Below are positions 1 through 6,983 of a DNA stretch of 8,758 bases, in pieces. Where the stretch lies: positions 1 to 8,758 of the forward strand of contig JAEZBO010000150.1 in the NCBI GenBank assembly GCA_023427085.1, given 5' to 3'. Both the position numbers and the translations under genes were made by a program. The stretch comes from Pseudomonadota bacterium. Its GTDB lineage: Bacteria > Pseudomonadota > Gammaproteobacteria > Burkholderiales > Burkholderiaceae_B. The notes under the pieces were generated by a model. That model did no database searches and was not told the origin of the DNA. It worked only from the letters and a program-made list of their open reading frames with translations. Numbering within the stretch: position 1 is the stretch's first letter; every line of letters begins with the position of its first letter.

Positions 1-1
1 C

Positions 2-1156
2 CTGCGCGGCGTGCTGGCGCTCGAGGACTTCGAGGCGGCCGCGCGCCGGCATCTGCCGCGGCCGGTGTTCGGGTATCTCAGCGCGTATGCCGAGACCGGC
101 GCCTCGTATCACGGCAACCGGTCGGCCTTCCAGGACTACGGCTTCGTGCCGCGCGTGATGGTCGACATCTCGCGCCGCAGCACCGCCACCACCGTGTTCG
201 GCCAGCAATACGCGGCGCCGTTCGGCTTCTGTCCGCTGGGCCTGTCGGCGCTGTCGGCCTATCGCGGCGACATCGTGCTGGCGCAGGCGGCCGGCCAGGC
301 GCAGTTGCCGATGATCATGAGCGGCTCGTCGTTGATCCGTCTCGAGGAGGTCGCGGCGGCCAACCCGCAGGCCTGGTTCCAGGCCTATCTGCCGGGCGAC
401 CGCGCCGGCATCGAGGCGCTGATCGAACGGGTGTCGCGCTCGGCCTTCAAGACGCTGGTGATCACGGTCGACACGCCGGTGCCGCCCAACAGCGAGAACA
501 CGCGGCGCATGGGTTTCTCGGCGCCGCTCAAGCCCAGTGCGTCGCTGGCCTGGCAGGGCCTGACGCATCCGCGCTGGCTGCTGGGGACTTTCCTGCGCAC
601 GCTGCTGCGGCACGGCATGCCGCACTTCGAGAACAACTACGCGACCCGCGGCGCGCCGATCCTGTCGCCGTCAGTGCTGCGCGACTTTTCCGAGCGCGGC
701 AACCTGGGCTGGCACGACTTGCATGCCATCCGGGCGATGTGGCCGGGCCGCCTGATCGTCAAGGGCATCCTGAGCGCCGACGACGCCCGCCGCGCGCGCG
801 ACTGCGGCGCCGAAGGGCTGATCGTCTCGAACCACGGCGGCCGCCAGCTTGATGGCGCGATCGCGCCGCTGCACGCGCTGCCCGCGGTGGTGGCGGCCTG
901 CCCCGACATTCCGGTGATGCTCGACAGCGGCGTGCGGCGCGGCACCGACGTGCTCAAGGCGCTGGCGCTGGGCGCGCGCCTGGTGTTCGTCGGCCGGCCG
1001 TTCGGCTACGCCGCCGCGGCCGGCGGACTGGCCGGCGTGCTGCACGGCGTCGACCTGCTCAGCCGCGAGATCTCGCGCGACATGGCGATGCTGGGCGTGA
1101 CCGGCATCGACCAGCTCGACGCCGCGCTGCATCTGGTGCGCCAGCAGGCGCGCTGA
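2..1156 (+). CDS. FMN-dependent alpha-hydroxy-acid oxidase/dehydrogenase, probably 5'-partial
   Basis: This is a TIM-barrel flavoprotein of the L-lactate dehydrogenase/glycolate oxidase/mandelate dehydrogenase family. Such enzymes oxidise an L-2-hydroxy acid to the 2-oxo acid using FMN. Counting from the GTG at 11, the visible signature is SNHGGRQLDG (273-282), containing the catalytic His275 and the substrate-binding Arg278. Also visible are Lys251 in RLIVKG, the FMN-phosphate region LDSGVRRG (304-311) and VGRPFGY (327-333), Tyr126 in WFQAYLPGD, and VDTP at 153-156. The length of about 381 residues is near the family norm of 380-400. The frame is open to the left edge (Leu-Arg-Gly before the GTG), no ribosome binding site can be seen for the GTG, and relatives usually have more residues before the first helix, so the true start is probably upstream. 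The loop after VDTP (PPNSENTRRMGF) differs from the usual arginine-rich form, so the exact substrate is not predictable. The gene converges on the deacylase gene with a 3-bp gap. Confidence 0.9.
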   Translation: MRGVLALEDFEAAARRHLPRPVFGYLSAYAETGASYHGNRSAFQDYGFVPRVMVDISRRSTATTVFGQQYAAPFGFCPLGLSALSAYRGDIVLAQAAGQAQLPMIMSGSSLIRLEEVAAANPQAWFQAYLPGDRAGIEALIERVSRSAFKTLVITVDTPVPPNSENTRRMGFSAPLKPSASLAWQGLTHPRWLLGTFLRTLLRHGMPHFENNYATRGAPILSPSVLRDFSERGNLGWHDLHAIRAMWPGRLIVKGILSADDARRARDCGAEGLIVSNHGGRQLDGAIAPLHALPAVVAACPDIPVMLDSGVRRGTDVLKALALGARLVFVGRPFGYAAAAGGLAGVLHGVDLLSREISRDMAMLGVTGIDQLDAALHLVRQQAR

Positions 1157-1159
1157 GCC

Positions 1160-2170
1160 TCAGACGGCCACCTCGTCCCATTCGCGCGCGACGAAGGCCG
1201 CCCGTTCACCGGTATGCGCGACCGGATCGCGCCGCAGGCCGATCACGATGCCCGGTTGCGCCAGCGTGATCGCCTCGGTGTCCTCGCCGAACAGGTTGAT
1301 CGCCCGTCCCAGGCAGGCGCCGGCCGGCAGCGTGGCGCCGGCCGCCACCTCGGGCACGAACAGCCCGCCGTGCGCGAAGGTCAGCCAGCCGCGCCGCGTG
1401 ACACGCCGCACCGAGCCCGGGCCGGCGGTGCCGCCGGGCGGCAGGATGCCCATCTGCCGCGCCAGCCGCGCGAATCCCTGCTCGGCCGCCTCGACGTTGA
1501 CCGCCTCGTAGCGGCTGCCGCCGCCAAGCTCGAGCATGAACGCGGGCACCCCCATCGCCAGGCACTGGTAGTCGAGCGCGCCGGCGATGTTGCCGGGCAG
1601 CTCTCCGGCGCCGCCGACATCCATGCGGCAGGCCACGTTCGGCTCGAACAGCGCGATCGCGCGCAGCAGGTCGTGTTCGGCCACGCCGCTATCCGGATGC
1701 ACCTTGTAGACCGCGTACAGCTTCGAGTCGAACAAGGGATTCATGGTGTGCAGATTGATCAGCAGATCGGCGCAGCCGCGGATCTCCTCGATCAGCACGT
1801 GCGCCAGCCGCTCCGAGATCAGCCCCGCCGCATTGCCCGGGTAGCATTGATCGAGGTCGAGCTCGTCGTAGGGGTTGCGCTTGCGGCGGCTGTCCAGCGC
1901 ATGCGGATTGCCGGTCGGCGTCACCACCAGGTTGCCGCTCAGTTGCGCCGGATCGAGGCCGCGCGCGAAGCGCAGCGCCGCGACCATGCCGTTGATCTCG
2001 TCGCCGTGCACCTGGCCGTGCAGCCACAGCGTCTTGCCGGGGCGCGCGCCGCGCAGCGCCACGTAAGGCAGCTCGATGCGCATGCCCGAGGCCATGCTGC
2101 CGACCGCGAGCGTGCCGTGAGTGCGCGCCGCGCCGCCGGACGCCGCCAGAAATTCCTTGATCTTGCCCAT
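1160..2170 (-). CDS. Succinylglutamate desuccinylase/aspartoacylase-family zinc deacylase
   Basis: This 336-residue protein belongs to the AstE/ASPA branch of the M14-like zinc hydrolases, which cleave an acyl group from an amino acid or related amide. The zinc site is visible as HGDE (His55, Glu58) plus His141 in LLINLHT. The general base is likely Glu214 in FMLELGGGSRYE. The C-terminal beta region (about 255-336) is also typical of the family. The motif that reads DLNR in aspartoacylase, where Asn and Arg hold the substrate carboxylate, reads DLDQ here (105-108, followed by CYPG). This argues against N-acetyl-aspartate or succinylglutamate as the substrate. The ATG lies one base after the TGA of the upstream binding-protein gene, so the two are almost certainly co-transcribed and translationally coupled. 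A GAGG element about 11 bases upstream, inside the binding-protein gene, can serve as ribosome binding site. Family assignment is firm; the substrate is unknown. Confidence 0.9.
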   Translation of the reverse strand: MGKIKEFLAASGGAARTHGTLAVGSMASGMRIELPYVALRGARPGKTLWLHGQVHGDEINGMVAALRFARGLDPAQLSGNLVVTPTGNPHALDSRRKRNPYDELDLDQCYPGNAAGLISERLAHVLIEEIRGCADLLINLHTMNPLFDSKLYAVYKVHPDSGVAEHDLLRAIALFEPNVACRMDVGGAGELPGNIAGALDYQCLAMGVPAFMLELGGGSRYEAVNVEAAEQGFARLARQMGILPPGGTAGPGSVRRVTRRGWLTFAHGGLFVPEVAAGATLPAGACLGRAINLFGEDTEAITLAQPGIVIGLRRDPVAHTGERAAFVAREWDEVAV

Positions 2171-2171
2171 G

Positions 2172-3155
2172 TCAGTCCAGCCTCAGGTCCATGGCACGGA
2201 TCAGCCCGGCCCACTTGTCGATGTCCTGTTCGATGAAGGCCGTGAAGGCCGCGCTGTCCATGGCGGGCGGCGCCTCGAGCATCTGGGCGTTGAGCTTTTG
2301 CACGAAGGCGGGGTCGGCCACCGCCGCGGCGATCTGTGCCGACCACCATTGCCGGGCCTGTTCGTCCATGCCGCCGGGACCGAACACACCGTACCAGTTC
2401 AAGGCCTCGTAGCCGGGCACGCCGGATTCGGCGATGGTCGGCGTGTCCGGCAGCAGCGCCGAACGCTTCGCGTTGGTGACGGCCAGCAGCTTCGCGCGGC
2501 CGGACTTGACGGTGCCCATCGCCGACGTATCGACGAACACATAATCGACCCGCCCGCCCATCACGTCGGTCAGCGCCGGCGCCGAGCCCTTGTACGGCAC
2601 GTGCACGGCCTGGATGCCGGCCAGTTGATTGAGCATGCCGCCGGCCAGGTGCTGCGAGGTGCCGGTGCCGCCCGACGCGTAGCTGAGCTTGTCGGGGTGG
2701 GCCTTGCCATAGGCCACCAGCTCGGCGACCGACGAATACGGCGCATCGGGCCGGCCGACCAGCAGCAGCGGCATCTGCACCGCCATCGCGATCGGCGTGA
2801 GGTCCTTGCGCGGGTCGTAGCTCAGGCCGCGATAGGCGGTCGGTGCAATGCTGATGTTGCCCGGGCTGCCCAGCGTGACCACATAGCCATCGGGCTTGGC
2901 GCGCGCGGCGCCGGCCACGCCGATGGTGCCGCCGGCGCCGCCGCGGTTCTCGACGACCACGGTGGCGCCGGTCTTGGCGGTGATCGACTGAGCCAGCAGC
3001 CGGCCGACGGTATCGACGCCGCCGCCGGCCGGAAACGGCACGATCAGCGTGAGCGGATGCTCTGGAAAGGCGGCGTGCGCCACCGGTGAGGACAGCAGCG
3101 CGCAGGCGGCGGCCACGCCCGCGCCGAGCGCGGCGAAGCGAGATGACAACGTCAT
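2172..3155 (-). CDS. Bug/TctC-family periplasmic solute-binding protein
   Basis: This is a 327-residue extracytoplasmic solute receptor of the Bug (TctC-like) family, expanded in Bordetella, Cupriavidus and relatives, which captures carboxylates, amino acids or nicotinate-like compounds in the periplasm. Residues 1-28 form a Sec signal peptide with hydrophobic core AALGAGVAAACALL and a likely cut after AHA (26-28). Family motifs follow in order: VPFPAGGGVD (39-48), VVENRGGAGGTIG (67-79), the SYASGGTGTSQHL loop (158-170), HVPYKGSAPALTDV (185-198), GRVDY (201-205) and LLPDTPTIAESGVPGYE (234-250). A longer reading from 3188 is possible. The ATG at 3155 is preferred because AAGGGG stands five bases before it and it starts directly with the signal peptide. 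No TctA/TctB permease is present here, as is common for orphan Bug genes. The one-base junction to the deacylase gene suggests a shared substrate. Confidence 0.93.
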   Translation of the reverse strand: MTLSSRFAALGAGVAAACALLSSPVAHAAFPEHPLTLIVPFPAGGGVDTVGRLLAQSITAKTGATVVVENRGGAGGTIGVAGAARAKPDGYVVTLGSPGNISIAPTAYRGLSYDPRKDLTPIAMAVQMPLLLVGRPDAPYSSVAELVAYGKAHPDKLSYASGGTGTSQHLAGGMLNQLAGIQAVHVPYKGSAPALTDVMGGRVDYVFVDTSAMGTVKSGRAKLLAVTNAKRSALLPDTPTIAESGVPGYEALNWYGVFGPGGMDEQARQWWSAQIAAAVADPAFVQKLNAQMLEAPPAMDSAAFTAFIEQDIDKWAGLIRAMDLRLD

Positions 3156-3160
3156 GTTTT

Positions 3161-3166
3161 CCCCTT
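3161..3166 (-). promoter_or_regulatory. Ribosome binding site of the Bug gene
   Basis: On the minus strand AAGGGG is followed by AAAAC and then ATG at 3155. This is a good Shine-Dalgarno match at 5-base spacing. It decides the start against the in-frame ATG at 3188, which would add 11 residues in front of the signal peptide. Confidence 0.75.
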
Positions 3167-3252
3167 GGACGTTATGGTTGGATGGCACGCCATGCCGGCC
3201 CCGTCTTGCGCGCGGGGGGCTGCCAGCGGCCGGCGTTCCTGCAGAATCGCTA

Positions 3253-3274
3253 ATGTGTCAACGCGCACACCTAA
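3253..3274 (-). promoter_or_regulatory. Possible operator/-35 element upstream of the Bug-deacylase operon
   Basis: On the minus strand TGTG-N8-CACA forms an interrupted palindrome. A perfect TTGACA (3261 down to 3256) is embedded in its right half, about 100 bases upstream of the Bug start. I see no good -10 hexamer at 16-18 bases from it (GAACGC at 17). It may therefore be a regulator site rather than a housekeeping promoter, or a chance match. The rest of 3167-3376 shows no credible gene; it is simply the upstream region of this operon. Confidence 0.25.
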
Positions 3275-3376
3275 GGGTCTGCCAGGACCACGGCCGCCAA
3301 GCCAACCCCCGCGCCCTGCGGGACCTGGAATGGGCAGGACCAATCTACGCCGCCATGGCGCGGGGCACAATTGAAT

Positions 3377-3415
3377 AAAAAAGGCCTAAGCATTAGCAGA
3401 TCTAATGCTTAGGCC
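3377..3415 (-). terminator. Intrinsic terminator downstream of the PAP2 gene
   Basis: A perfect 14-bp inverted repeat (GGCCTAAGCATTAG at 3383-3396, CTAATGCTTAGGCC at 3402-3415) encloses a five-base loop. On the minus strand it is followed by six T residues (3382-3377). It sits about 40 bases after the PAP2 stop codon and ahead of the Bug upstream region, so it closes the PAP2 transcript and insulates the next operon. Confidence 0.9.
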
Positions 3416-3454
3416 GGGTGCCCCGATCCGATCCGGCATCGCTGCCGGCGCTTT

Positions 3455-4186
3455 TCAGTCCTTGCGGCGCCAGCGCCACGGCAGCCGCGCGGCCCAGTCG
3501 CGCTGCGGATCGAGCACGCGCGGCGCGAGCCAGCCGGCGGCGACGATGCCGACGATGGCGGCGGTCACGACGTCGCTGAGGTAATGGTCCAGATTGACCA
3601 GCCGGCTGATGCCCACCGCGGCGGCGAACAGGAACAGCGGCCAGCGCAACCGCGGCAGCAGGTGCGCCAACGCGGCGGCCAGCGCGAACGCCGTCAGCGT
3701 GTGGCTGGACGGGAATGAGTTGAAGGGATCGCCGGAGAACGGCAGGCCCAGGCCATAGAAGCCGTTCTCGAAGAAGACCTCGGGCCGCGCCCGCGCCACC
3801 AGTTGCTTGAGCAGCAGCGTGACGATGCCGCCGATCGCCATCGTCGCGATCACCAGCAGGCTGCCGCGCACCCAGCGGTCGTAGCCGATGCCCAGGAAAC
3901 GGCCGGCCTTGTCGCCGCGCAGGCGCCACAGCGAGCCGCCATAGACCAGCAGCGCGCCGACCACGAACAGGTCGGTATTGGCCAGGTCGCCGATGTCCTC
4001 GAACAGGTCGTCGATGTGCGGCGGCGTCTCGCGATGCAGCAGCTGGGCCAGCGGCAGGTCGACCCAGTAGGCCAGCGCCCCCAGCACCACCAGCGCGGGC
4101 AAGGTCCAGCGCGGCCAGGTACGCGGGCGCGGGGAGGCAAGCGCGGCCGCGTTCGGCGGCGGAGAAGGGAACTGGGGCGTAGTCAT
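3455..4186 (-). CDS. PAP2-family membrane phosphatase
   Basis: This is a 243-residue inner-membrane protein of the type 2 phosphatidic acid phosphatase superfamily. Members dephosphorylate lipid phosphates such as phosphatidate, phosphatidylglycerol phosphate or undecaprenyl pyrophosphate. All three catalytic motifs are intact: K-x6-RP (Lys127 to Arg134-Pro135), PSSH (159-162, a variant of PSGH), and SR-x5-H-x3-D (Ser194, Arg195, His201, Asp205). The His residues act as proton donor and nucleophile in the family. About five or six hydrophobic segments are visible, near 28-47, 70-86, 106-125, 163-177, 183-199 and 203-222. The C-terminus is basic (LPWRWRRKD). An in-frame GTG at 4213 would add nine residues, but it lies in the loop of a terminator hairpin, so the ATG at 4186 is chosen. 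No Shine-Dalgarno sequence is visible for either start. The lipid substrate cannot be told from sequence. Confidence 0.9.
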   Translation of the reverse strand: MTTPQFPSPPPNAAALASPRPRTWPRWTLPALVVLGALAYWVDLPLAQLLHRETPPHIDDLFEDIGDLANTDLFVVGALLVYGGSLWRLRGDKAGRFLGIGYDRWVRGSLLVIATMAIGGIVTLLLKQLVARARPEVFFENGFYGLGLPFSGDPFNSFPSSHTLTAFALAAALAHLLPRLRWPLFLFAAAVGISRLVNLDHYLSDVVTAAIVGIVAAGWLAPRVLDPQRDWAARLPWRWRRKD

Positions 4187-4196
4187 TCGTCGGACG

Positions 4197-4234
4197 AAAA
4201 AAACGGTTAGCACCGGAGAACCGTATGCTAACCG
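4197..4234 (-). terminator. Intrinsic terminator downstream of the BCCT transporter gene
   Basis: A perfect 9-bp inverted repeat (CGGTTAGCA at 4204-4212, TGCTAACCG at 4226-4234) has a 13-base loop. On the minus strand seven T residues follow (4203-4197). It lies about 50 bases after the transporter stop codon and only 10 bases before the PAP2 ATG, so it could also act as an attenuator of PAP2 expression. A GTG in the PAP2 frame falls at the edge of the loop. Confidence 0.8.
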
Positions 4235-4283
4235 CGTCCACGTGATTTTTTCGTGAAGCCCGTCCCTTGATTGAGCGAGCCCC

Positions 4284-6245
4284 TCAGCGAACCAGGTGCA
4301 GGTAGTGGCGATGGCGCTCGTACTGGTCGAGGATGTCGCCGATCACGTCCTCGCGGGTCCAGCCCATGATGTCGTAGTCCTGGCCGCCTTCGCGCAGGTG
4401 GACCTCGGCGCGGAAGTACTTGCGCTCTTCGGACTCGCCTTCGGTATCGCGCAAGGTCAGCGACGGCCGCACATAGGCATGGGCACGCACCGAATACTCG
4501 AAGTCCAGATGTTCGCCATGCGCGACCGCGAGGCAGACCTCGCCTTCCTTGGCCTTGAGTTCGACGCCGAAACCCTGCTTGCGCATTTCTTCGGCGACGG
4601 CCTCGCAGGCCGGCTGCACGGTCTCGGTGATGAAGCGCTGCACGTGCGCGCGGCGCGGCAGCATCACCATGTTGCGCAGGCGGCCCTGCCAGGCGTTGTC
4701 GCCACGCGGCGCCGGGCGCGACAGCGCCAGCGCCTGGTAGCGGATGTCGCGCTTGGCGGCGTCGAGCCGCAGCGCCTTGAACAGGCCCCAGATGGCGATC
4801 AGCAGCACGATCGAGAACGGCAAGGCGCTGGCGATGGTGGCCGTCTGCAGCGCCGTCAGCCCGTCGGCCAGCAGCAGCGCGATCGCCACCGCGCCCATCA
4901 GCACCGACCAGAACACCCGCTGCCAGACCGGCGACTGGTCCTCGCCGCCCGAGGCCAGCAGGTCGACCACCAGCGCGCCCGAGTCGGCCGACGTGACAAA
5001 GAACACCACCACCATCATCACCGCGAGCAGCGAGGTGATCGATGACCACGGCAGGTATTCGAGGAAGGCGAACAGCGCCAGCGCGGTGTCGGCCTGCACG
5101 GTCTCGGCCAGCTCGCGCATGCCCTGGAACAGCACCAGATGGATCGCCGTGTCGCCGAATACCGTCATCCATAGCAGCGTGAAACCGGCCGGCATCAGCA
5201 GCACGCCCATGACGAATTCGCGGATAGTGCGGCCGCGCGAGATGCGCGCGATGAACATGCCGACGAACGGCGACCACGCCAGCCACCAGCCCCAATAGAA
5301 CAGCGTCCAGCCGCCGATCCAGTCGGTCGGCTCGTAGGCATACAGATTGAAGGTCTTGCTGACGATGTCCGCCAGATAGGCGCCGGTGTTCTGCACGTAA
5401 GCCTGCAGCAGGAACACCGTCGGCCCGACGATCAGCACGAACAGCAACAGCAGCACGGCCAGCGCCAGGTTGACCTCGGACAGGATGCGGATGCCGCGGT
5501 CCAGGCCGCTGGCCACCGACAGCGTGGCCAGGAAGCAGGTGCCGATGATCAGCAGGATCTGCGTGTTGACGCTGTTCTCGATGCCGAACAGATGGTTCAG
5601 GCCGCTGTTGATCTGCGACACGCCCAGGCCCAGCGAGGTAGCCACGCCCAGCACGGTGCCGATGATGGCGAAGATGTCGACGGCATGCCCGATCGGGCCG
5701 TAGATGCGTTCGCCGATCAGCGGATACAGCGCCGAGCGCAGGGTCAGCGGCAGGTTGTGGCGATAGGCGAAGAACGCCAGGATCAGCGCCACGATGGCAT
5801 ACAGCGCCCACGCGTGCAGTCCCCAATGGAAGAACGTGACCTTCATCGACTCCTTGGCCGCGAACACGGTCTCGGGGTCGCCGACCGGTGGCTCCATGAA
5901 GTGCATCAGCGGCTCGGCCACGCCGAAGAACATGATGCCGATGCCCATGCCGGCCGAGAACAGCATCGCGAACCAGGTCAGGTTGCGATAGTCGGGCACG
6001 CTGTGGTCGGGCCCGAGCTTGATGTCGCCGAAGCGCGAGACCGCCAGGATCACCACCGCGATCAGGATGATCGCCACGGTCAGGATGTAGAACCAGCTGG
6101 CATTGGCCAGGATCCAGCCCTGCGTGGCGTTGATGACACCCTGGGTCGCGCCCGGCGCGGCAATGGCGAACACCACGATCAAGAGCACCAGCGAGGCCGA
6201 GGTGGCGAATACGGGGACGTTGATGGTGGTGCGAATTCTGGCCAT
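4284..6245 (-). CDS. betT: BCCT-family choline/betaine transporter, BetT-like with C-terminal cytoplasmic domain
   Basis: This 653-residue secondary transporter is of the betaine/choline/carnitine family and imports choline or glycine betaine for osmoprotection. About twelve membrane helices run from residue 14 to 490. The family signature is clear: GWTLFYWGWWLAWSPFVG (312-329) followed by FIARISRGRTIREF (331-344), with the conserved tryptophans of the substrate box. Other family stretches are SRFGDIKLGPDHS (70-82), LPLTLRSALYPLIGER (165-180) and TSADSGALV (418-426). Residues 520-653 form the long cytoplasmic domain found in E. coli BetT and its relatives, ending in GDILDQYERHRHYLHLVR (636-653). 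This is why betT is suggested. The unwound-helix motif is GMGIG (99-103), the form seen in sodium-coupled betaine carriers, whereas E. coli BetT has GIGID. A GGAG lies 10 bases upstream of the ATG. The gene is divergent from ogt, and no bet biosynthesis genes are nearby. Choline versus betaine specificity is uncertain. Confidence 0.92.
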   Translation of the reverse strand: MARIRTTINVPVFATSASLVLLIVVFAIAAPGATQGVINATQGWILANASWFYILTVAIILIAVVILAVSRFGDIKLGPDHSVPDYRNLTWFAMLFSAGMGIGIMFFGVAEPLMHFMEPPVGDPETVFAAKESMKVTFFHWGLHAWALYAIVALILAFFAYRHNLPLTLRSALYPLIGERIYGPIGHAVDIFAIIGTVLGVATSLGLGVSQINSGLNHLFGIENSVNTQILLIIGTCFLATLSVASGLDRGIRILSEVNLALAVLLLLFVLIVGPTVFLLQAYVQNTGAYLADIVSKTFNLYAYEPTDWIGGWTLFYWGWWLAWSPFVGMFIARISRGRTIREFVMGVLLMPAGFTLLWMTVFGDTAIHLVLFQGMRELAETVQADTALALFAFLEYLPWSSITSLLAVMMVVVFFVTSADSGALVVDLLASGGEDQSPVWQRVFWSVLMGAVAIALLLADGLTALQTATIASALPFSIVLLIAIWGLFKALRLDAAKRDIRYQALALSRPAPRGDNAWQGRLRNMVMLPRRAHVQRFITETVQPACEAVAEEMRKQGFGVELKAKEGEVCLAVAHGEHLDFEYSVRAHAYVRPSLTLRDTEGESEERKYFRAEVHLREGGQDYDIMGWTREDVIGDILDQYERHRHYLHLVR

Positions 6246-6403
6246 GCGTAAGGCGCTCCGGGTCGGCGGTGAGGGAAATAAAAGCGTGACGCACCGGCCA
6301 TGACCGGGCGACCCGTAACCTTACACCGCCTTGAAAGCCGACAATGTTGCTCAGTCGTTTCCGAAAGCAAATCTCCTGTCTGGGTGAGCCGGCCACGGCT
6401 ACC
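6246..6403. promoter_or_regulatory. Divergent intergenic region between the transporter and ogt
   Basis: About 160 bases separate the two divergent starts, and base composition between roughly 6270 and 6380 is noticeably richer in A+T than in the flanking genes. This region must carry both promoters if each gene is transcribed on its own. TTGAAA at 6331-6336 could be a -35 for ogt, but I find no good -10 at the right distance. No clear promoter was found for the transporter either. Confidence 0.3.
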
Positions 6404-6967
6404 ATGTCGGCCATGTCAACGTCCTCCACCCCGCTGCGCCTGACCCAGGGCGTGTTCGATTCACCGCTGGGCACCCTCCTGACCCTGCACGACCAGGACG
6501 GCGTGCTGCGCGCGCTCGACTTTCTCGAATTCGAGTCGCGCATGCACAAGCTGCTCGACCGGCAGGTGCGCAGCTGGGAGATCGTCGGCGACAAGCAAGG
6601 CACGCCGCTGGCGGCCGAGTTGCGGTCTTATTTCGACGGCGACATGGCGGCCTTCGACCAGGTGCCGGTGGCCACCGGCGGCACGCCGTTCCAACGCGAG
6701 GTCTGGGCCGCGCTGCGGCGCATCCCGGCCGGCCGCACGCGCGCCTATGGCGACCTGGCCCACGACCTGCAGCGCAAGAACGGCAGCCGCGCGGTCGGAC
6801 TGGCCAATGGCTCGAACCCGATCGCGCTGGTAGTGCCCTGCCACCGGGTCATCGGCGCCGACGGCACGCTGACCGGCTTTGCCGGCGGCCTGCAGCGCAA
6901 GCAATGGCTGCTGCATCACGAGGCCAGCTCGCTGGGCCGCGGCAACCTCGAACTGACGCTCAATTAG
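6404..6967 (+). CDS. ogt: Methylated-DNA--[protein]-cysteine S-methyltransferase
   Basis: This is a suicide DNA-repair protein that moves the methyl group from O6-methylguanine (or O4-methylthymine) to its own cysteine. Counting from the ATG at 6404, the active site is VPCHRVIG with Cys146 and His147. The helix-turn-helix region FQREVWAALRRIPAGRTRAY (96-115) ends in the nucleotide-flipping Tyr115. The recognition helix carries the arginine finger Arg129 in SRAVGLANGSNPI. Glu173 in WLLHHE completes the Cys-His-Glu relay. The N-terminal domain (about 10-85) is of the short Ogt kind; there is no Ada-type zinc cysteine cluster or AraC domain, so this is Ogt and not Ada. The frame opens at an ATG at 6344, but that stretch has atypical codons and looks like promoter DNA. 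The choice between ATG 6404 and ATG 6413 is open because neither has a strong ribosome binding site. The gene is divergent from the transporter gene and convergent with the next pair. Confidence 0.93.
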   Translation: MSAMSTSSTPLRLTQGVFDSPLGTLLTLHDQDGVLRALDFLEFESRMHKLLDRQVRSWEIVGDKQGTPLAAELRSYFDGDMAAFDQVPVATGGTPFQREVWAALRRIPAGRTRAYGDLAHDLQRKNGSRAVGLANGSNPIALVVPCHRVIGADGTLTGFAGGLQRKQWLLHHEASSLGRGNLELTLN

Positions 6968-6983
6968 CCGCCACGTGGCCGGA

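Noticed and set aside
1214..2236. A 340-codon plus-strand frame opposite the deacylase.
   Set aside because: The translation is rich in Arg, Gln, His and Ala without domains. The minus-strand frame has a full zinc-enzyme motif set, so this is an antisense shadow of a high-GC gene.
2121..3089. A 322-codon plus-strand frame opposite the Bug gene.
   Set aside because: Antisense shadow. The minus-strand frame encodes a signal peptide and all Bug motifs.
3090..3155. Cys18 in the Bug leader as a lipoprotein attachment site.
   Set aside because: The residues before the cysteine (VAAAC) lack Leu/Ile/Val at position -3, and a standard signal-peptidase I site (AHA) follows, as expected for a soluble periplasmic Bug protein.
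3049..3378. Short plus-strand frames in the non-coding stretch upstream of the Bug gene.
   Set aside because: No ribosome binding site, no recognisable product, and they overlap the Bug signal-peptide region. The stretch is better explained as upstream regulatory DNA plus a terminator.
4970..5025. CAC/CAT-rich run in the transporter gene that looks like a simple repeat.
   Set aside because: It is the complement of a valine/methionine-rich membrane helix (LLAVMMVVVFF) in the coding frame, not a separate repeat element.
6344..6403. Longer ogt start at ATG 6344, giving 207 residues.
   Set aside because: The extra 20 codons have base use unlike the rest of the gene, no good ribosome binding site precedes them, and the family domain begins after 6413.
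4228..6603. A 791-codon open frame on the minus strand overlapping the transporter gene.
   Set aside because: It is the out-of-frame shadow of the BCCT gene: Arg/Ala/His-rich low-complexity translation, no recognisable motifs, and it crosses the divergent promoter region and part of ogt.
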